A stretch of 64,000 bases of DNA from Bacteroidales bacterium (lineage in GTDB: Bacteria > Bacteroidota > Bacteroidia > Bacteroidales > ML635J-15). The stretch is taken from NCBI GenBank assembly GCA_017651185.1, contig JAGCDJ010000027.1, positions 87,415-151,414 on the forward strand, read 5' to 3'. Made by a program: the position numbers and the translations under genes. The notes below the pieces were generated by a model that had not been told where the DNA came from, did no database searches, and was given only the letters and a program-made list of their open reading frames with translations. Shown piece by piece: positions 37,378-46,868 of the stretch. Within the stretch, counting starts at the first letter, position 1; every line of letters begins with the position of its first letter.

Positions 37378-38237
37378 AATCTATCGTTCAAATATTGTCC
37401 TATTCTAAATTTATCACTAACATCAATCTTATTTCCTGATTCATCAATAAGCTCCTTTATAATCATATATCCTCCAGGCACTTTCACCCATAATCCATCT
37501 GCGTCAATATTAAGTATTCGTCCTAAATGAGTAACTACATTTGATGGATGGAAAGCGACCTTGGTTACAATATATTTAGTCCTTTTATAAACAATATATG
37601 GCATTGGATACGGTGAAACCAAAGCACGGAAAAACGCCTTCTGATATGAGATCGGTTTTGTGAAATCAATCTGACAATCTTTTTCATTTCGTTTACCAAC
37701 CCATGAAGCTTTACTTTTATCCTGTTCTGTAGGAATAATATCTCCATTTATATAGTCCGACAAAACACCAGAAACAACTTCTGTCATCTTCTTATTAAAC
37801 ATATTCATATAATCACAAGAAGTTGAAACAAAGTCATTTTCTACCTTATATTGATATATAATAGGTCCGTCATCAATATACGGAGACATTAGGTGAATCG
37901 TTGCGCCCAAATATGGCTCATCATTGAGAATTGCCCACACGGTGGAATGCATTCCCCGATATGCAGGCAATAAGGAATAATGAATATTTATACATGTATT
38001 TTTTCTCAAAACTTCTTCTGGAACAAGTGGTTTATATCCGGCGAACAAAAGCAACTCGCCACTATATTGCGACAACGAATGCGCAATCTCCCTTTTTGCC
38101 ATTGATCGTAGTTCATCGTCATTGGTTTGCACAAATACTGGCAAAAAGAAATCTGACAATCCCTTATACACAGCAATTGCCCCCCATCCATCACCGAACA
38201 AGATTATTCTTTTATATTTACATAATTCTTGATTCAT
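37374..38237 (-). CDS. Sugar N-formyltransferase
   Basis: The 287-residue protein matches the formyltransferase fold of methionyl-tRNA formyltransferase. Catalytic residues are in place: Asn84 and His86 in [13 protein letters not shown], and Asp122/Asp123 in YIDDGPI. It would transfer the formyl group from N10-formyl-tetrahydrofolate. Overlaps of four bases with the sugar aminotransferase on one side and the FemAB-like gene on the other suggest its substrate is the dTDP-3-amino-3,6-dideoxyhexose made here. A C-terminal domain (about 215-287) may bind the sugar nucleotide. Confidence 0.85.
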   Translation of the reverse strand: MNQELCKYKRIILFGDGWGAIAVYKGLSDFFLPVFVQTNDDELRSMAKREIAHSLSQYSGELLLFAGYKPLVPEEVLRKNTCINIHYSLLPAYRGMHSTVWAILNDEPYLGATIHLMSPYIDDGPIIYQYKVENDFVSTSCDYMNMFNKKMTEVVSGVLSDYINGDIIPTEQDKSKASWVGKRNEKDCQIDFTKPISYQKAFFRALVSPYPMPYIVYKRTKYIVTKVAFHPSNVVTHLGRILNIDADGLWVKVPGGYMIIKELIDESGNKIDVSDKFRIGQYLNDRL

Positions 38238-39157
38238 AATTCTATTGTATGTTTAAGTGTTACTTCGCAGCCGATATTTTCTTTAAACTCGCATAGTCCA
38301 TAATTAGGAATGCCATCTTCGGTTGAGGGACCTATATCCAAAATCTGAATATTTGTTTGAGAATAATATTCAAAAACCTTATACGTGAAAAAATTCATTG
38401 TTCGCAAATGCGAATAATGTGGCAAATCGCCCCAATATATTACTTGCGCCATATCTTTCGCAACATGGAATACTTGTGCAGCTGCAACATCTATTCCATC
38501 ATGCGACATCACAAAAAAATCAGCCTTAATTATCTTTCGAGTAGCAAGAACATCCTTCAATGTCATACGTAATGGAAAACCGCGTTCCTCGCGATTCTGT
38601 TTTATCACACAATATGCCCTCTCAACATCACAATCAATATTCGTATCCAGTTTGACAAATTGGAAATTATTTTTCTGTGAATTATAAAACTTATTACGAG
38701 TGCCTCTTTCTAAAAAAACACAATAATGTGCGAACTTGTAAAGTGGATAATGATAATTCAAATCTGTATATACAATACGTGCATTGGAACGCATAAGAGA
38801 AGAGAACATTTTTGAAACAACAGATCCATATATTGAAGGGGGAAGAACAAGTCGTAATTTCTTTCCTTTCATTATAGCAAAATCTTTTAATTCTTGCACA
38901 AATTGCTCATAATGTTCAAGTCGTTCTTCCTTATTACTCTCAAATATAGAAAATGGAGCTGAATATGGGCAACACAACAAATTCTCTCTCTCTCCCACTA
39001 TAAGTCCCAAACGGATTTTTGTATCACGATAGATCAAATAGTGCACAATTTGACATTTTTTCTTATTCAGTTCCGCAAAAGCGACAGTATCAAAAGCAAC
39101 TTTGGGAGAAGGGAACAAATCTCTATATTCTTGAAATGAAACTTCTTGCATATCCAC
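38234..39157 (-). CDS. GNAT/FemAB-like acyltransferase
   Basis: The 307-residue protein has the FemAB-type double-GNAT pattern: GLIVGERENLLCCPYSAPF early, then RNKFYNSQKNN, IKQNREERGFPLRMTLKDV and a second core around AAAQVFHVAKDMAQVIYWGD. Such proteins occur in polysaccharide loci next to 3-amino-sugar genes and may attach an acyl or amino-acyl group. The cosubstrate is unknown. It is embedded in overlapping genes of the amino-sugar module. Confidence 0.7.
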   Translation of the reverse strand: MDMQEVSFQEYRDLFPSPKVAFDTVAFAELNKKKCQIVHYLIYRDTKIRLGLIVGERENLLCCPYSAPFSIFESNKEERLEHYEQFVQELKDFAIMKGKKLRLVLPPSIYGSVVSKMFSSLMRSNARIVYTDLNYHYPLYKFAHYCVFLERGTRNKFYNSQKNNFQFVKLDTNIDCDVERAYCVIKQNREERGFPLRMTLKDVLATRKIIKADFFVMSHDGIDVAAAQVFHVAKDMAQVIYWGDLPHYSHLRTMNFFTYKVFEYYSQTNIQILDIGPSTEDGIPNYGLCEFKENIGCEVTLKHTIEL

Positions 39158-39567
39158 TACTTTTTATACTCTATAAAGTCGTTATATTCTCTAATATAAT
39201 CATCTTCATCGTATTTCTCTGAAGCCAAAACTAAACAGACAGAACCAGACGAAAAGCCTTGTTCAGCAGCCCATATTCCAGGAGGTATGTGCAACCCATA
39301 ATATGGACGATTTAAAATCACTGTTCGCTTATTGAGTCCATCATCCAACACTACCTCAAACGCACCACTTACAGCAATAAGAAACTGATGGCATTGCTTA
39401 TGAGCATGCGTACCTCTTGCCTCTCCGCCAGGTATATCATAAAGATAAAAAACCCGTTTTATATCAAATGGAATATTCTCGTTTGAATATACAGGCGTAA
39501 TATTCCCTCTTCGATCTGAAATTTTGGGAAGTTCTATTATTGAACAATCATACACACTTCTTCTCAT
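39157..39567 (-). CDS. dTDP-4-keto-6-deoxyglucose 3,4-ketoisomerase-like cupin (FdtA/WxcM), copy 1
   Basis: The 136-residue single-domain cupin has the FdtA pattern: LPKISDRRGNITPV, FYLYDIPGGEARGTHAHK with the paired catalytic-type histidines, SGAFEVVLDDG and NRPYYGLHIPPGIW. It moves the keto group from C4 to C3 of dTDP-4-keto-6-deoxyglucose before amination. The genes for the dTDP-sugar precursor (rmlA, rmlB) are not in this window. Confidence 0.88.
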   Translation of the reverse strand: MRRSVYDCSIIELPKISDRRGNITPVYSNENIPFDIKRVFYLYDIPGGEARGTHAHKQCHQFLIAVSGAFEVVLDDGLNKRTVILNRPYYGLHIPPGIWAAEQGFSSGSVCLVLASEKYDEDDYIREYNDFIEYKK

Positions 39568-39607
39568 ATCTCTTTACAATTAATATAAAAAAGGGTTCTC
39601 ATAAATT

Positions 39608-40003
39608 TCATTTTACAAATTCAAGAAAGCACCGATAATCATACACATAATCACTTTTATCATACCTTGTAGATGATAATACTAAAGCCAGTGAATTAGT
39701 AGAGAAATTACCCATTTCTCTCCATATTCCATTAGGAACATATAATCCATAATAAGAACGATTCAAAGAGTATGTCTTACGTTCTTTCCCATTGTCAAGA
39801 ATTACATCGAAACTTCCTGATAAAGCCACAATAAATTCCTTATTTTCCTTATATGCATGACCACCACGTTTCTCACCTCCAGGGACATCGTATATCCAAT
39901 ATACTCGTTTTATTTTGAACGGGATATGATTATTTTCTTCTATAAAGGAAAGATTACCTCTAACATCAATAATTTTAGGCAAATCAATAATTCTTTCATC
40001 CAT
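39608..40003 (-). CDS. FdtA/WxcM-like sugar 3,4-ketoisomerase, copy 2
   Basis: This 131-residue cupin aligns along its whole length with its neighbour: LPKIIDVRGNLSFI, WIYDVPGGEKRGGHAYK, LSGSFDVILDNG and NRSYYGLYVPNGIW. The second histidine of the HxH pair is a tyrosine (HAY). That may mean altered stereochemistry, a different substrate or lost activity. It begins one base after the next glycosyltransferase gene ends. Confidence 0.85.
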   Translation of the reverse strand: MDERIIDLPKIIDVRGNLSFIEENNHIPFKIKRVYWIYDVPGGEKRGGHAYKENKEFIVALSGSFDVILDNGKERKTYSLNRSYYGLYVPNGIWREMGNFSTNSLALVLSSTRYDKSDYVYDYRCFLEFVK

Positions 40004-40004
40004 A

Positions 40005-40925
40005 TTAAATAAATTTAAAGAACTTTTTTATTGTGTCTCGCGTTATATTCTTTATTGTTCCCCAATTAAATCCATATTTCAGTATATGCCATTTAACATA
40101 ACAATAATACGCCATCAAATAATATTTTTTATATGGACGCCATATTTTATATAGCATCTTATATTTTGAACTTTTATCCCCTAATGTGTAATCATATTTA
40201 TAATTAGTATATTTATTAAGTTTCTTACGAATCGCAACACATTCTTTCACGCCTTTATATGAATCATATTTTGAAGTGATTCCTCCTAATCTATAAACAG
40301 CAAGCGGTTCATCTATATATGCAATCTTACACCCTTTCCATGTAACGGCAACCAAAAATATCAAATCAGCATACAGATGCCCCTTCATAAAATCAGGCAA
40401 TGTACTCGGCAAACAAGATGAACGTATACACACAGTCTGCGTTGTCGGCATAATACCATGTCCCAATATATAATGCAAATCGGACAATGGTAAAATTGGT
40501 GGGTCATAATGTTTATTAGTATTCCACCAATCGAATCTTTCTCCTGTTAATTTTTCGCCATAACAATTAGAAAACACATATCCGATTTCTTGATTAGAAT
40601 CCAAGATATCCACTTGTTTTTGCAGTTTTTGTGAAGATATCCAATAGTCATCTCCTTCACATAATGCAATATATTCACCCTTGCACTCAGACAAAACCCG
40701 CTTCCAATTTCCAGCAATACCCAATCTTTCTTTTAACGGCAACAATCTCACTTGCGGATATTTTGCTGCATATTCCTCGCAAATATACCTTGTATTGTCT
40801 GACCCATGATCTTCTCCAATTACTACTTCATAGTCAAAGTCAACTTCTTGCATCAGTATGCTATCCAAACACTGACGAATATAATTTTCCTGATTATATG
40901 TTACGACAAAGACTGAAAGTTTCAT
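40005..40925 (-). CDS. GT2-family glycosyltransferase
   Basis: The 306-residue GT-A enzyme starts LSVFVVTYNQENYIRQCLDSIL, with IGEDHGSDNT and the metal-binding ALCEGDDYWI motif characteristic of polysaccharide GT2 proteins. A basic, aromatic C-terminal tail may touch the membrane. Substrates unknown. Confidence 0.92.
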   Translation of the reverse strand: MKLSVFVVTYNQENYIRQCLDSILMQEVDFDYEVVIGEDHGSDNTRYICEEYAAKYPQVRLLPLKERLGIAGNWKRVLSECKGEYIALCEGDDYWISSQKLQKQVDILDSNQEIGYVFSNCYGEKLTGERFDWWNTNKHYDPPILPLSDLHYILGHGIMPTTQTVCIRSSCLPSTLPDFMKGHLYADLIFLVAVTWKGCKIAYIDEPLAVYRLGGITSKYDSYKGVKECVAIRKKLNKYTNYKYDYTLGDKSSKYKMLYKIWRPYKKYYLMAYYCYVKWHILKYGFNWGTIKNITRDTIKKFFKFI

Positions 40926-40944
40926 TTCTATCTATTAATTAGGA

Positions 40945-41865
40945 TTACAACTTTTCCGACCACCCTGGTTTATATATTTTGTGCTTTCCCAATATACCCA
41001 ACCAAGCATCACGCAAAGCCGTCTTAATAAGTTTTTTATGAGTAGTTGTGTATCCTGCTTTTTTACATTGTTTCAACATATACAAAGTTCTATCAACTGC
41101 TGATTTGAAATAGTGCTTTTTTAGCATATGACAATTATTCCTAATCGCATAAAATTCTTTCCAGGAACACCCAACATGGTTATTTACATCCGCAACCACC
41201 ACATCCTCATGACAAACAACTATATGCGGAACACAAATGATATCTCCTACCTTACTCAATCTTACACTATGCTCAGTGTCATCAGAATATATGAAATACT
41301 TTGGGTTAACGCATCCAACTTTCTCAATTGCATCTGCTTTTAAAAATGAACACACATAAGACAAACAATCTATTTTGAAGAATTCCTTATCGTAACAATC
41401 TTCTGGGCAACTGGTTCTTATATATTTATTATTTTCAACCTTATGTGTTCCTCGATGTATTATAGAAATTTTTCCTTCCATATTATATACCGCACCACAT
41501 ATTGCCGACACCTTATTAACATCATGAGTATCACAAAACTTATAGAACTGCTCCATCATATCTGGTTCTGCGTATGCGTCATCATCTGCCAAATATATCC
41601 AGTCTGGATTTAGAGCCATCGCATATTTCTGCCCTGTATAAAAACCACCGGAACCACCTAGGTTTTCTTCTGTGTTAATCACATGCTTGGCAAACGGAGC
41701 CTCCATATTCTTCCAATTTTCCAAATATTCAAAGGTTCCATCGTTACTATGATTGTTGACTATAATAATATTGCGAAAAGTCATCGTCTGGTTTTCATAG
41801 CAAGCAATAGCTTTCTTCAGTTTTTCCAGACGGTTATATGTTACTATTACAACATCTACATTCAT
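40945..41865 (-). CDS. GT2-family glycosyltransferase, GlfT-like (probable galactofuranosyltransferase)
   Basis: The 306-residue enzyme has VVIVTYNRLEKLKKAI, NLGGSGGFYTGQKYA and the metal site WIYLADDDAYAEPD; YSDDTEHSVRL supplies the catalytic-base region. NLGGSGGF with DDD is the pattern of galactofuranosyltransferases such as GlfT2-like proteins, and glf is the next gene upstream. That makes UDP-Galf the likely donor by inference. It has its own strong promoter. Confidence 0.85.
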   Translation of the reverse strand: MNVDVVIVTYNRLEKLKKAIACYENQTMTFRNIIIVNNHSNDGTFEYLENWKNMEAPFAKHVINTEENLGGSGGFYTGQKYAMALNPDWIYLADDDAYAEPDMMEQFYKFCDTHDVNKVSAICGAVYNMEGKISIIHRGTHKVENNKYIRTSCPEDCYDKEFFKIDCLSYVCSFLKADAIEKVGCVNPKYFIYSDDTEHSVRLSKVGDIICVPHIVVCHEDVVVADVNNHVGCSWKEFYAIRNNCHMLKKHYFKSAVDRTLYMLKQCKKAGYTTTHKKLIKTALRDAWLGILGKHKIYKPGWSEKL

Positions 41866-41885
41866 ACTGCATATTTATAATAGCA

Positions 41886-41916
41886 CAAAATTACAAAATA
41901 TTACAAAAACAACAAA
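41886..41916 (-). promoter_or_regulatory. Promoter of the GlfT-like gene and amino-sugar module
   Basis: On the minus strand TTTG, nineteen bases, then TAATTTTG matches both consensus elements and lies about 20 bases before the ATG at 41865. It could drive the overlapping run of genes leftward to about 32351. Confidence 0.7.
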
Positions 41917-41923
41917 CCGACAT

Positions 41924-43045
41924 TTACAATGCGCTCCACAAGCCCATAACCTTTTCCACTATCGGAGCCATATCGTAATACTTATATTCAGCAAGTCTGC
42001 CCCCAAAATGCACATTATGTTCTGTCTCAGCAAGTTTCCTGTATTGAGCATATAAGGCATTGTTTTTCTCATCGTTTACAGGATAATATGGCTCCATGCC
42101 ATCATTCCATTCGGAACTATATTCCTTGGATATAATTGTTTGCGGACACTTGTAAACAGCATCGCCAAACATCTCAAAATGCTTATGCTCTATTATTCTC
42201 GTGTATGGAATTTCTACATCTGTATAATTGATGACAGCACAGCCCTGATAATTGGGCATATTCATAGTCTCTTGCTCAAACCTTACAGTACGATATTCTA
42301 ACTTACCATACTTATTATCATAAAACTCATCAATTTTCCCCGTAAACACAATGTTTTCAGCAATAGATTCCCAAGATTCCCTATCATCGAAAAAATTCTC
42401 CCCAGTCTTAACTTCAATACCATCAAGCAGTCCATCTATCAGCCTATTGTAACCACCAATAGGAATTCCCTGATAACTGTCATTGAAGTAATTATTGTCA
42501 AACACCAACCTGACGGGAAGACGCCTTATTATGAAAGCAGGCAACTCGGAGCATTTGCGCCCCCACTGCTTCTCCGTATAACCCTTGATAAGCTTTTCGT
42601 ATATGTCTTTGCCAACCAGACACAACGCCTGTTCCTCCAAACTCCTTGGCTCACCATTTATCCTCGACTGCGCCTCGCGAATCTGCTCATCTATAACGGC
42701 TTTGGCCTCCTGCGGAGTTACAACACCCCACATCCTGTTAAATGTATTCATATTGAATGGCAGATTGTATAGTTCTCCTTTGTAATTGGCAACCGGAGAA
42801 TTAGTATATCTGTTGAACGGAACAAAGCCATTCACAAAATCCCACACTTTTTTATTCGATGTATGGAAAATATGCGCTCCATACTTATGCACATTTATGC
42901 CTTCAACATTCTCGCAATAAAGGTTTCCTCCCTTATGCGACCGCTTATCTATAACAAGACAGCGCTTGCCCGATTGCTTTGCAAAATAGGCAAAGGTCGC
43001 ACCATAAAGGCCGGAACCGACAATAAGATAATCGTATTGTTTCAT
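41924..43045 (-). CDS. glf: UDP-galactopyranose mutase
   Basis: Glf is a reduced-FAD enzyme that converts UDP-Galp to UDP-Galf. The 373-residue protein has the FAD-binding start YLIVGSGLYGATFAYFAKQ, the conserved KYGAHIFHTS region, FNRYTNSPVA, EKQWGRKC and the C-terminal FGGRLAEYKYYDMAPIV. All argue for an active enzyme and galactofuranose in the polymer. Confidence 0.97.
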   Translation of the reverse strand: MKQYDYLIVGSGLYGATFAYFAKQSGKRCLVIDKRSHKGGNLYCENVEGINVHKYGAHIFHTSNKKVWDFVNGFVPFNRYTNSPVANYKGELYNLPFNMNTFNRMWGVVTPQEAKAVIDEQIREAQSRINGEPRSLEEQALCLVGKDIYEKLIKGYTEKQWGRKCSELPAFIIRRLPVRLVFDNNYFNDSYQGIPIGGYNRLIDGLLDGIEVKTGENFFDDRESWESIAENIVFTGKIDEFYDNKYGKLEYRTVRFEQETMNMPNYQGCAVINYTDVEIPYTRIIEHKHFEMFGDAVYKCPQTIISKEYSSEWNDGMEPYYPVNDEKNNALYAQYRKLAETEHNVHFGGRLAEYKYYDMAPIVEKVMGLWSAL

Positions 43046-44715
43046 AATTTATGATTTTTACCAAATTTCAAATCTACAACCCACTGCGGCAAGTTATAAA
43101 TTAAAGTTCCTCTACTCCATTTAGAATCACGGCCTCTGCTACGCAATAACCTGAACAAAGATTCCTTTCTTACATAAGGGTCAACACTCGCCCCTCTTCT
43201 GTATTCAAGCAATGCACTTAAATACAACTTCTCAGGAACCGTAAAGAACGATAACAATGTTGGCAATGCAATATTAGAAAAAATAGCATCGGAATAGCGA
43301 TAAATCTCTGTTTGCATATATGCTTCTGCATACTTACAAAGCAAATCTTCATGAACCTTACTCCAATAAGCCTGATTATCAGAAACACAATCTTCATTGC
43401 CTATTTCTTCCGAAAATATTGGAATGTAATTGTCATCCTTCAATTCATAACCAATTGTTTTTGGCTGGTCATTCAATCCGAAGAAATTCTCAAATATCCA
43501 TATATGTGACAAAAACGGAGAATATAAATGGTTATCGCGTATATACGCCTGGCTCAACTCAAAATGAGAGTTATCATAATCTACATCTATATTCCTCTTA
43601 TCATCCCATAACAGAAAATAAAAACCGTATAATTTTCTGTACCCCTGCCTATGTAACAAATCATTTATATAACGAAGCGTTTTTCCAGATGTTGTCGTAT
43701 CAACAAGGGCTATCTGTTCAGTTTCAGAGGTCAAGCCTATCTGCTTAAAATATCCCATTTTTACATCTTCTTCGCCATTATACAAGGCATCTCTGGATAT
43801 ATAGAGGTAATTGATTTCTATGCTTGGAAATAGCGGTTGCATTCTTTGCGCAATCCTATACATCTGATATGCATCCCTTGCACAGAAAAACAATTTTGTA
43901 ATTTTCTTATCTGCAGCACTTTTAAGAACCTTATATACAAAAGAGCAATAAAAAGGAGCAATAATGTCAAGTACAAAGTCCTTGTGCTGATTATCTTCAT
44001 TAGAATACCGCACCGACCTTGAGATCCCTGCCAATATACTTGGGAACTTATATCCTCTTGAAAAATCATTATTTATCCACTTTTTTTGATACGGAGCATA
44101 TATGTGTTCCACTCTATGTACCTTTATCCCAAGCGACTTTGGTATCTGAAAATCATTCTTTATATTGTCGCCATAGTGTTCCCAACTGGAATATTCCAAA
44201 TGCTCCTTTTCCTTTATATAACGAAAAAGTTCACCTGAAGACTTTGTTTTTCCAATCTCACACGAAACATATATTGCATCACCTTCCTTGCAAATGCCAT
44301 ACTTTTCGAGAATGGATTTTATAAAGTCAAGTGAAAGATACATATCAGAAATAAATATTATGCGGTGTCCCTTACTGCGAATGTCGTCTATTTTATTCTT
44401 AATGCACAAAACCGGGACCAACATCAATCTTTCACATTCAAGTTCTATATCTATAAGTTTCTCTTTCGGGAAAAGTAACGGATGCGTGTATTCTAAATTA
44501 TTGTATATATCGGAAAGTTTCGCCTTATCATCAGCATAAGCCCTACTCGCTGCTTTTCGCCTTTCAACTATAAATTTTTGTCGGACATCCTCCGAGACAT
44601 CTCCAGAAAACACCATATAAGACAATACATCAAGAAAATTTTCCGGAGTACCACATTTACGGACTAAACAAGTATCAAATATGTCAAATGAAAAAACTTT
44701 CATATTATTGTTCAA
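43042..44715 (-). CDS. Large HAD-superfamily protein of polysaccharide loci (COG5610-like)
   Basis: The 557-residue protein starts with a HAD motif I, FSFDIFDTCLVRK, and has motif II-like IIFISDMYLS and motif III/IV HYGDNIKNDFQIPKSLG, all within the first 200 residues. The remaining 350 residues contain KLFFCARDAYQMYRI and have no assigned domain that I recognise. Similar proteins occur among glycosyltransferases in capsule and O-antigen loci; their substrate is unknown. It overlaps both neighbours by four bases. Confidence 0.75.
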   Translation of the reverse strand: MNNNMKVFSFDIFDTCLVRKCGTPENFLDVLSYMVFSGDVSEDVRQKFIVERRKAASRAYADDKAKLSDIYNNLEYTHPLLFPKEKLIDIELECERLMLVPVLCIKNKIDDIRSKGHRIIFISDMYLSLDFIKSILEKYGICKEGDAIYVSCEIGKTKSSGELFRYIKEKEHLEYSSWEHYGDNIKNDFQIPKSLGIKVHRVEHIYAPYQKKWINNDFSRGYKFPSILAGISRSVRYSNEDNQHKDFVLDIIAPFYCSFVYKVLKSAADKKITKLFFCARDAYQMYRIAQRMQPLFPSIEINYLYISRDALYNGEEDVKMGYFKQIGLTSETEQIALVDTTTSGKTLRYINDLLHRQGYRKLYGFYFLLWDDKRNIDVDYDNSHFELSQAYIRDNHLYSPFLSHIWIFENFFGLNDQPKTIGYELKDDNYIPIFSEEIGNEDCVSDNQAYWSKVHEDLLCKYAEAYMQTEIYRYSDAIFSNIALPTLLSFFTVPEKLYLSALLEYRRGASVDPYVRKESLFRLLRSRGRDSKWSRGTLIYNLPQWVVDLKFGKNHKL

Positions 44716-45506
44716 GCAATCCTAAATAATCTTGCAAACTTATATTCTAATCTCAAATAATACGACAAAAATCTCAAGCCAGCACGAACAAGCGATGAAT
44801 CTTCTTTCGCCAATGCCTTCATTGTAAAATTCACCCTCTGCGCCAATGTCCAGAAATAGAAACCATATCTCAAATACAATTTTTCCCGATCCTTCTCAAA
44901 TATAACATCAGGTTGTCCGTCACTAAATCCACCGAATGAAAAATGAGCAATATAAGTTCCTATGTATGATTTTTTTATTTTTCTGTTCAGGAACCACTTC
45001 AAATTAACATCATAATCTGCCCACGATGCATACTTTAAATTATAACCACCCAAACGAATCAAAATATTCCTTGTATAAAATATTGCCTGATGACATCTGT
45101 TCGTGCCAATATTTTGTTTTGACCATTCTCCATGAAATGATTCTGGCAAATGTTCATATTCAGCTTCACCATATACCACATCAAAAGAGCTAATGTTTTG
45201 TTCAAATACATTTTTTAGAACACCATTATTTAGCAACCAATCATCACTTCCCAAAAAGTACAGCCATTCCCCCTGTGCCTTTTTAATGCCCTTGTTCATT
45301 GCATCGTATATGCCTTTGTCTGGTTCGGAATAGAACTTTATGCGCTCATCGTTATATGACTTTACAATTTCACCTGTATTATCCTTAGAAGCCCCATCCA
45401 TAACCAACACTTCCCAATCGCCAAAGGTCTGCGCGACAATGCTATCCAAAGCCCTTCCAATAACCTTCGAACTATTAAATGTCGGTATTATTATTGACAA
45501 CTTCAT
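44712..45506 (-). CDS. GT2-family glycosyltransferase (WcaA-like)
   Basis: The 264-residue GT-A enzyme begins LSIIIPTFNSSKVIGRALDSI and carries VMDGASKDNT, DKGIYDAMNKGI and the metal-binding FLGSDDWLL, a pattern of colanic-acid type GT2 enzymes. It lies four bases from the fucose synthase gene, so a GDP-fucose link is possible but unproven. Confidence 0.93.
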   Translation of the reverse strand: MKLSIIIPTFNSSKVIGRALDSIVAQTFGDWEVLVMDGASKDNTGEIVKSYNDERIKFYSEPDKGIYDAMNKGIKKAQGEWLYFLGSDDWLLNNGVLKNVFEQNISSFDVVYGEAEYEHLPESFHGEWSKQNIGTNRCHQAIFYTRNILIRLGGYNLKYASWADYDVNLKWFLNRKIKKSYIGTYIAHFSFGGFSDGQPDVIFEKDREKLYLRYGFYFWTLAQRVNFTMKALAKEDSSLVRAGLRFLSYYLRLEYKFARLFRIA

Positions 45507-45510
45507 TCTT

Positions 45511-46452
45511 CTACCTTTCCACCTTTATAGGATTATTCAAAAAGTCTTCATAGGCCAACCTTATTCCATCTTCAAGTTCCGTCTTGTATGTCCATCCTAA
45601 CTTTGTTGCCTTACTTACATCCAACAACTTACGGGGTGTGCCATTGGGCTTGGTTGCGTCCCACTTTATTTCACCTTTATAACCGACAACCCGAGCGACA
45701 AGTTCTGCAAGCTGCCTTATCGTCAGTTCCTTTCCTGTTCCAGCATTTACCGTTTCATTTCCACTATAGTTGTTCATCAGGAATACGCACAAGTTTGCCA
45801 AATCGTCAACATACAGGAATTCCCTTAACGGACTTCCATCTCCCCAACAGACAACCTCTGGTAGATTGGCTTCCTTAGCTTCATGAAACCGCCTTATCAA
45901 AGCCGGCAACACATGGCTATGTTCGGGATGGTAATTGTCGTTTGGTCCATAAAGATTAGTTGGCATTACACTTATAAAATCAGTACCATATTGACGATTG
46001 AGAAATTCACAATACTTAAGCCCGCTAATCTTTGCCAGTGCATACGCTTCATTGGTTTTCTCCAATTCTGATGTCAGCAGGCAACTTTCGGGCATTGGCT
46101 GCGGTGCCATACGGGGATAAATGCAACTTGAACCAAGAAATTCCAGTTTCTTGCAACCATTCTTCCATGCCGAATGAATAACATTCATTTCGAGAATCAT
46201 GTTCTCGTACATAAAATCCGCCAATGCATTCTGGTTTGCCATAATACCACCGACCTTAGCCGCAGCGAGGAAAACATATTCTGGCTTTTCCTGCGCGAAA
46301 AACTTTTCCACATCTTCCTGACGGCATAGGTCTAATTCATTATGGCTACGGGTTACTATATTTGTATATCCAAGACGTTGAAGCTCGCGAACTATTGCGC
46401 TACCTACCATTCCACGATGACCTGCGACGTATATTTTTGAATTCTGTTTCAT
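45511..46452 (-). CDS. fcl: GDP-L-fucose synthase
   Basis: Fcl makes GDP-L-fucose from GDP-4-keto-6-deoxymannose by epimerisation and NADPH reduction. The 313-residue SDR protein has the nucleotide site [16 protein letters not shown], the LGSSCIYPR catalytic serine region, [10 protein letters not shown] (YxxxK) and [28 protein letters not shown]. With gmd two genes upstream the GDP-fucose pathway is complete from GDP-mannose. Confidence 0.97.
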   Translation of the reverse strand: MKQNSKIYVAGHRGMVGSAIVRELQRLGYTNIVTRSHNELDLCRQEDVEKFFAQEKPEYVFLAAAKVGGIMANQNALADFMYENMILEMNVIHSAWKNGCKKLEFLGSSCIYPRMAPQPMPESCLLTSELEKTNEAYALAKISGLKYCEFLNRQYGTDFISVMPTNLYGPNDNYHPEHSHVLPALIRRFHEAKEANLPEVVCWGDGSPLREFLYVDDLANLCVFLMNNYSGNETVNAGTGKELTIRQLAELVARVVGYKGEIKWDATKPNGTPRKLLDVSKATKLGWTYKTELEDGIRLAYEDFLNNPIKVER

Positions 46453-46455
46453 ATA

Positions 46456-46490
46456 GACGAGAGTTTAAAGTCTAGAGTTGAGAGTTTGAC
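46456..46490. repeat. Degenerate heptamer repeat at the 3' end of the first four-helix gene
   Basis: Read on the minus strand the units are CTCTCAA, CTCTAGA, CTTTAAA and CTCTCGT, seven bases each. They overlap the last codons (NSQL and stop) of the four-helix gene. A related array lies on the other side of that gene. Confidence 0.6.
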
Positions 46491-46855
46491 ACACTATTTG
46501 TTTTTAATGATTTTTTCAATCCTGAGAGCATTTTTGCAATTTCTATCGTATATTTATTTGTTTCTTCTAATTCACTATTTGATATATAATTTAATAAATT
46601 GGCCAATTCCAATTGGCATTGAGCTTCCATCAATGAACCATAGCTAATCTCCACAAAATGACCAAATTCTCGTCCAGAAGATCTACTGGCACCTTCTGCT
46701 ATATTAGACAGTACTGATACCGATGCTCTGCGCAGTTGATCAGCTAAAGCATAAGTTTCTTCCTTCGGAATTTTTTTTATCAAAGCATACACCATCAAAA
46801 CCCAATCCTGAATCTTTGTATATACCTGTAACTTTTTATATGAGAAAACTTCCAT
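46472..46855 (-). CDS. Four-helix bundle protein (S23/IVP-like), first copy
   Basis: A small helical protein of about 127 residues. The conserved core is EVFSYKKLQVYTKIQDWV, LADQLRRASVSVLSNIAEGASRSS and FVEISYGSLMEAQCQLELA, typical of the family first seen in 23S rRNA intervening sequences and related to the Avd protein of diversity-generating retroelements. No reverse transcriptase is present here. It separates gmd and fcl, two genes of one pathway, so it looks like a later insertion. Heptamer repeats flank it. Confidence 0.85.
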   Translation of the reverse strand: MEVFSYKKLQVYTKIQDWVLMVYALIKKIPKEETYALADQLRRASVSVLSNIAEGASRSSGREFGHFVEISYGSLMEAQCQLELANLLNYISNSELEETNKYTIEIAKMLSGLKKSLKTNSVSNSQL

Positions 46856-46868
46856 CTTCAACATCCTT

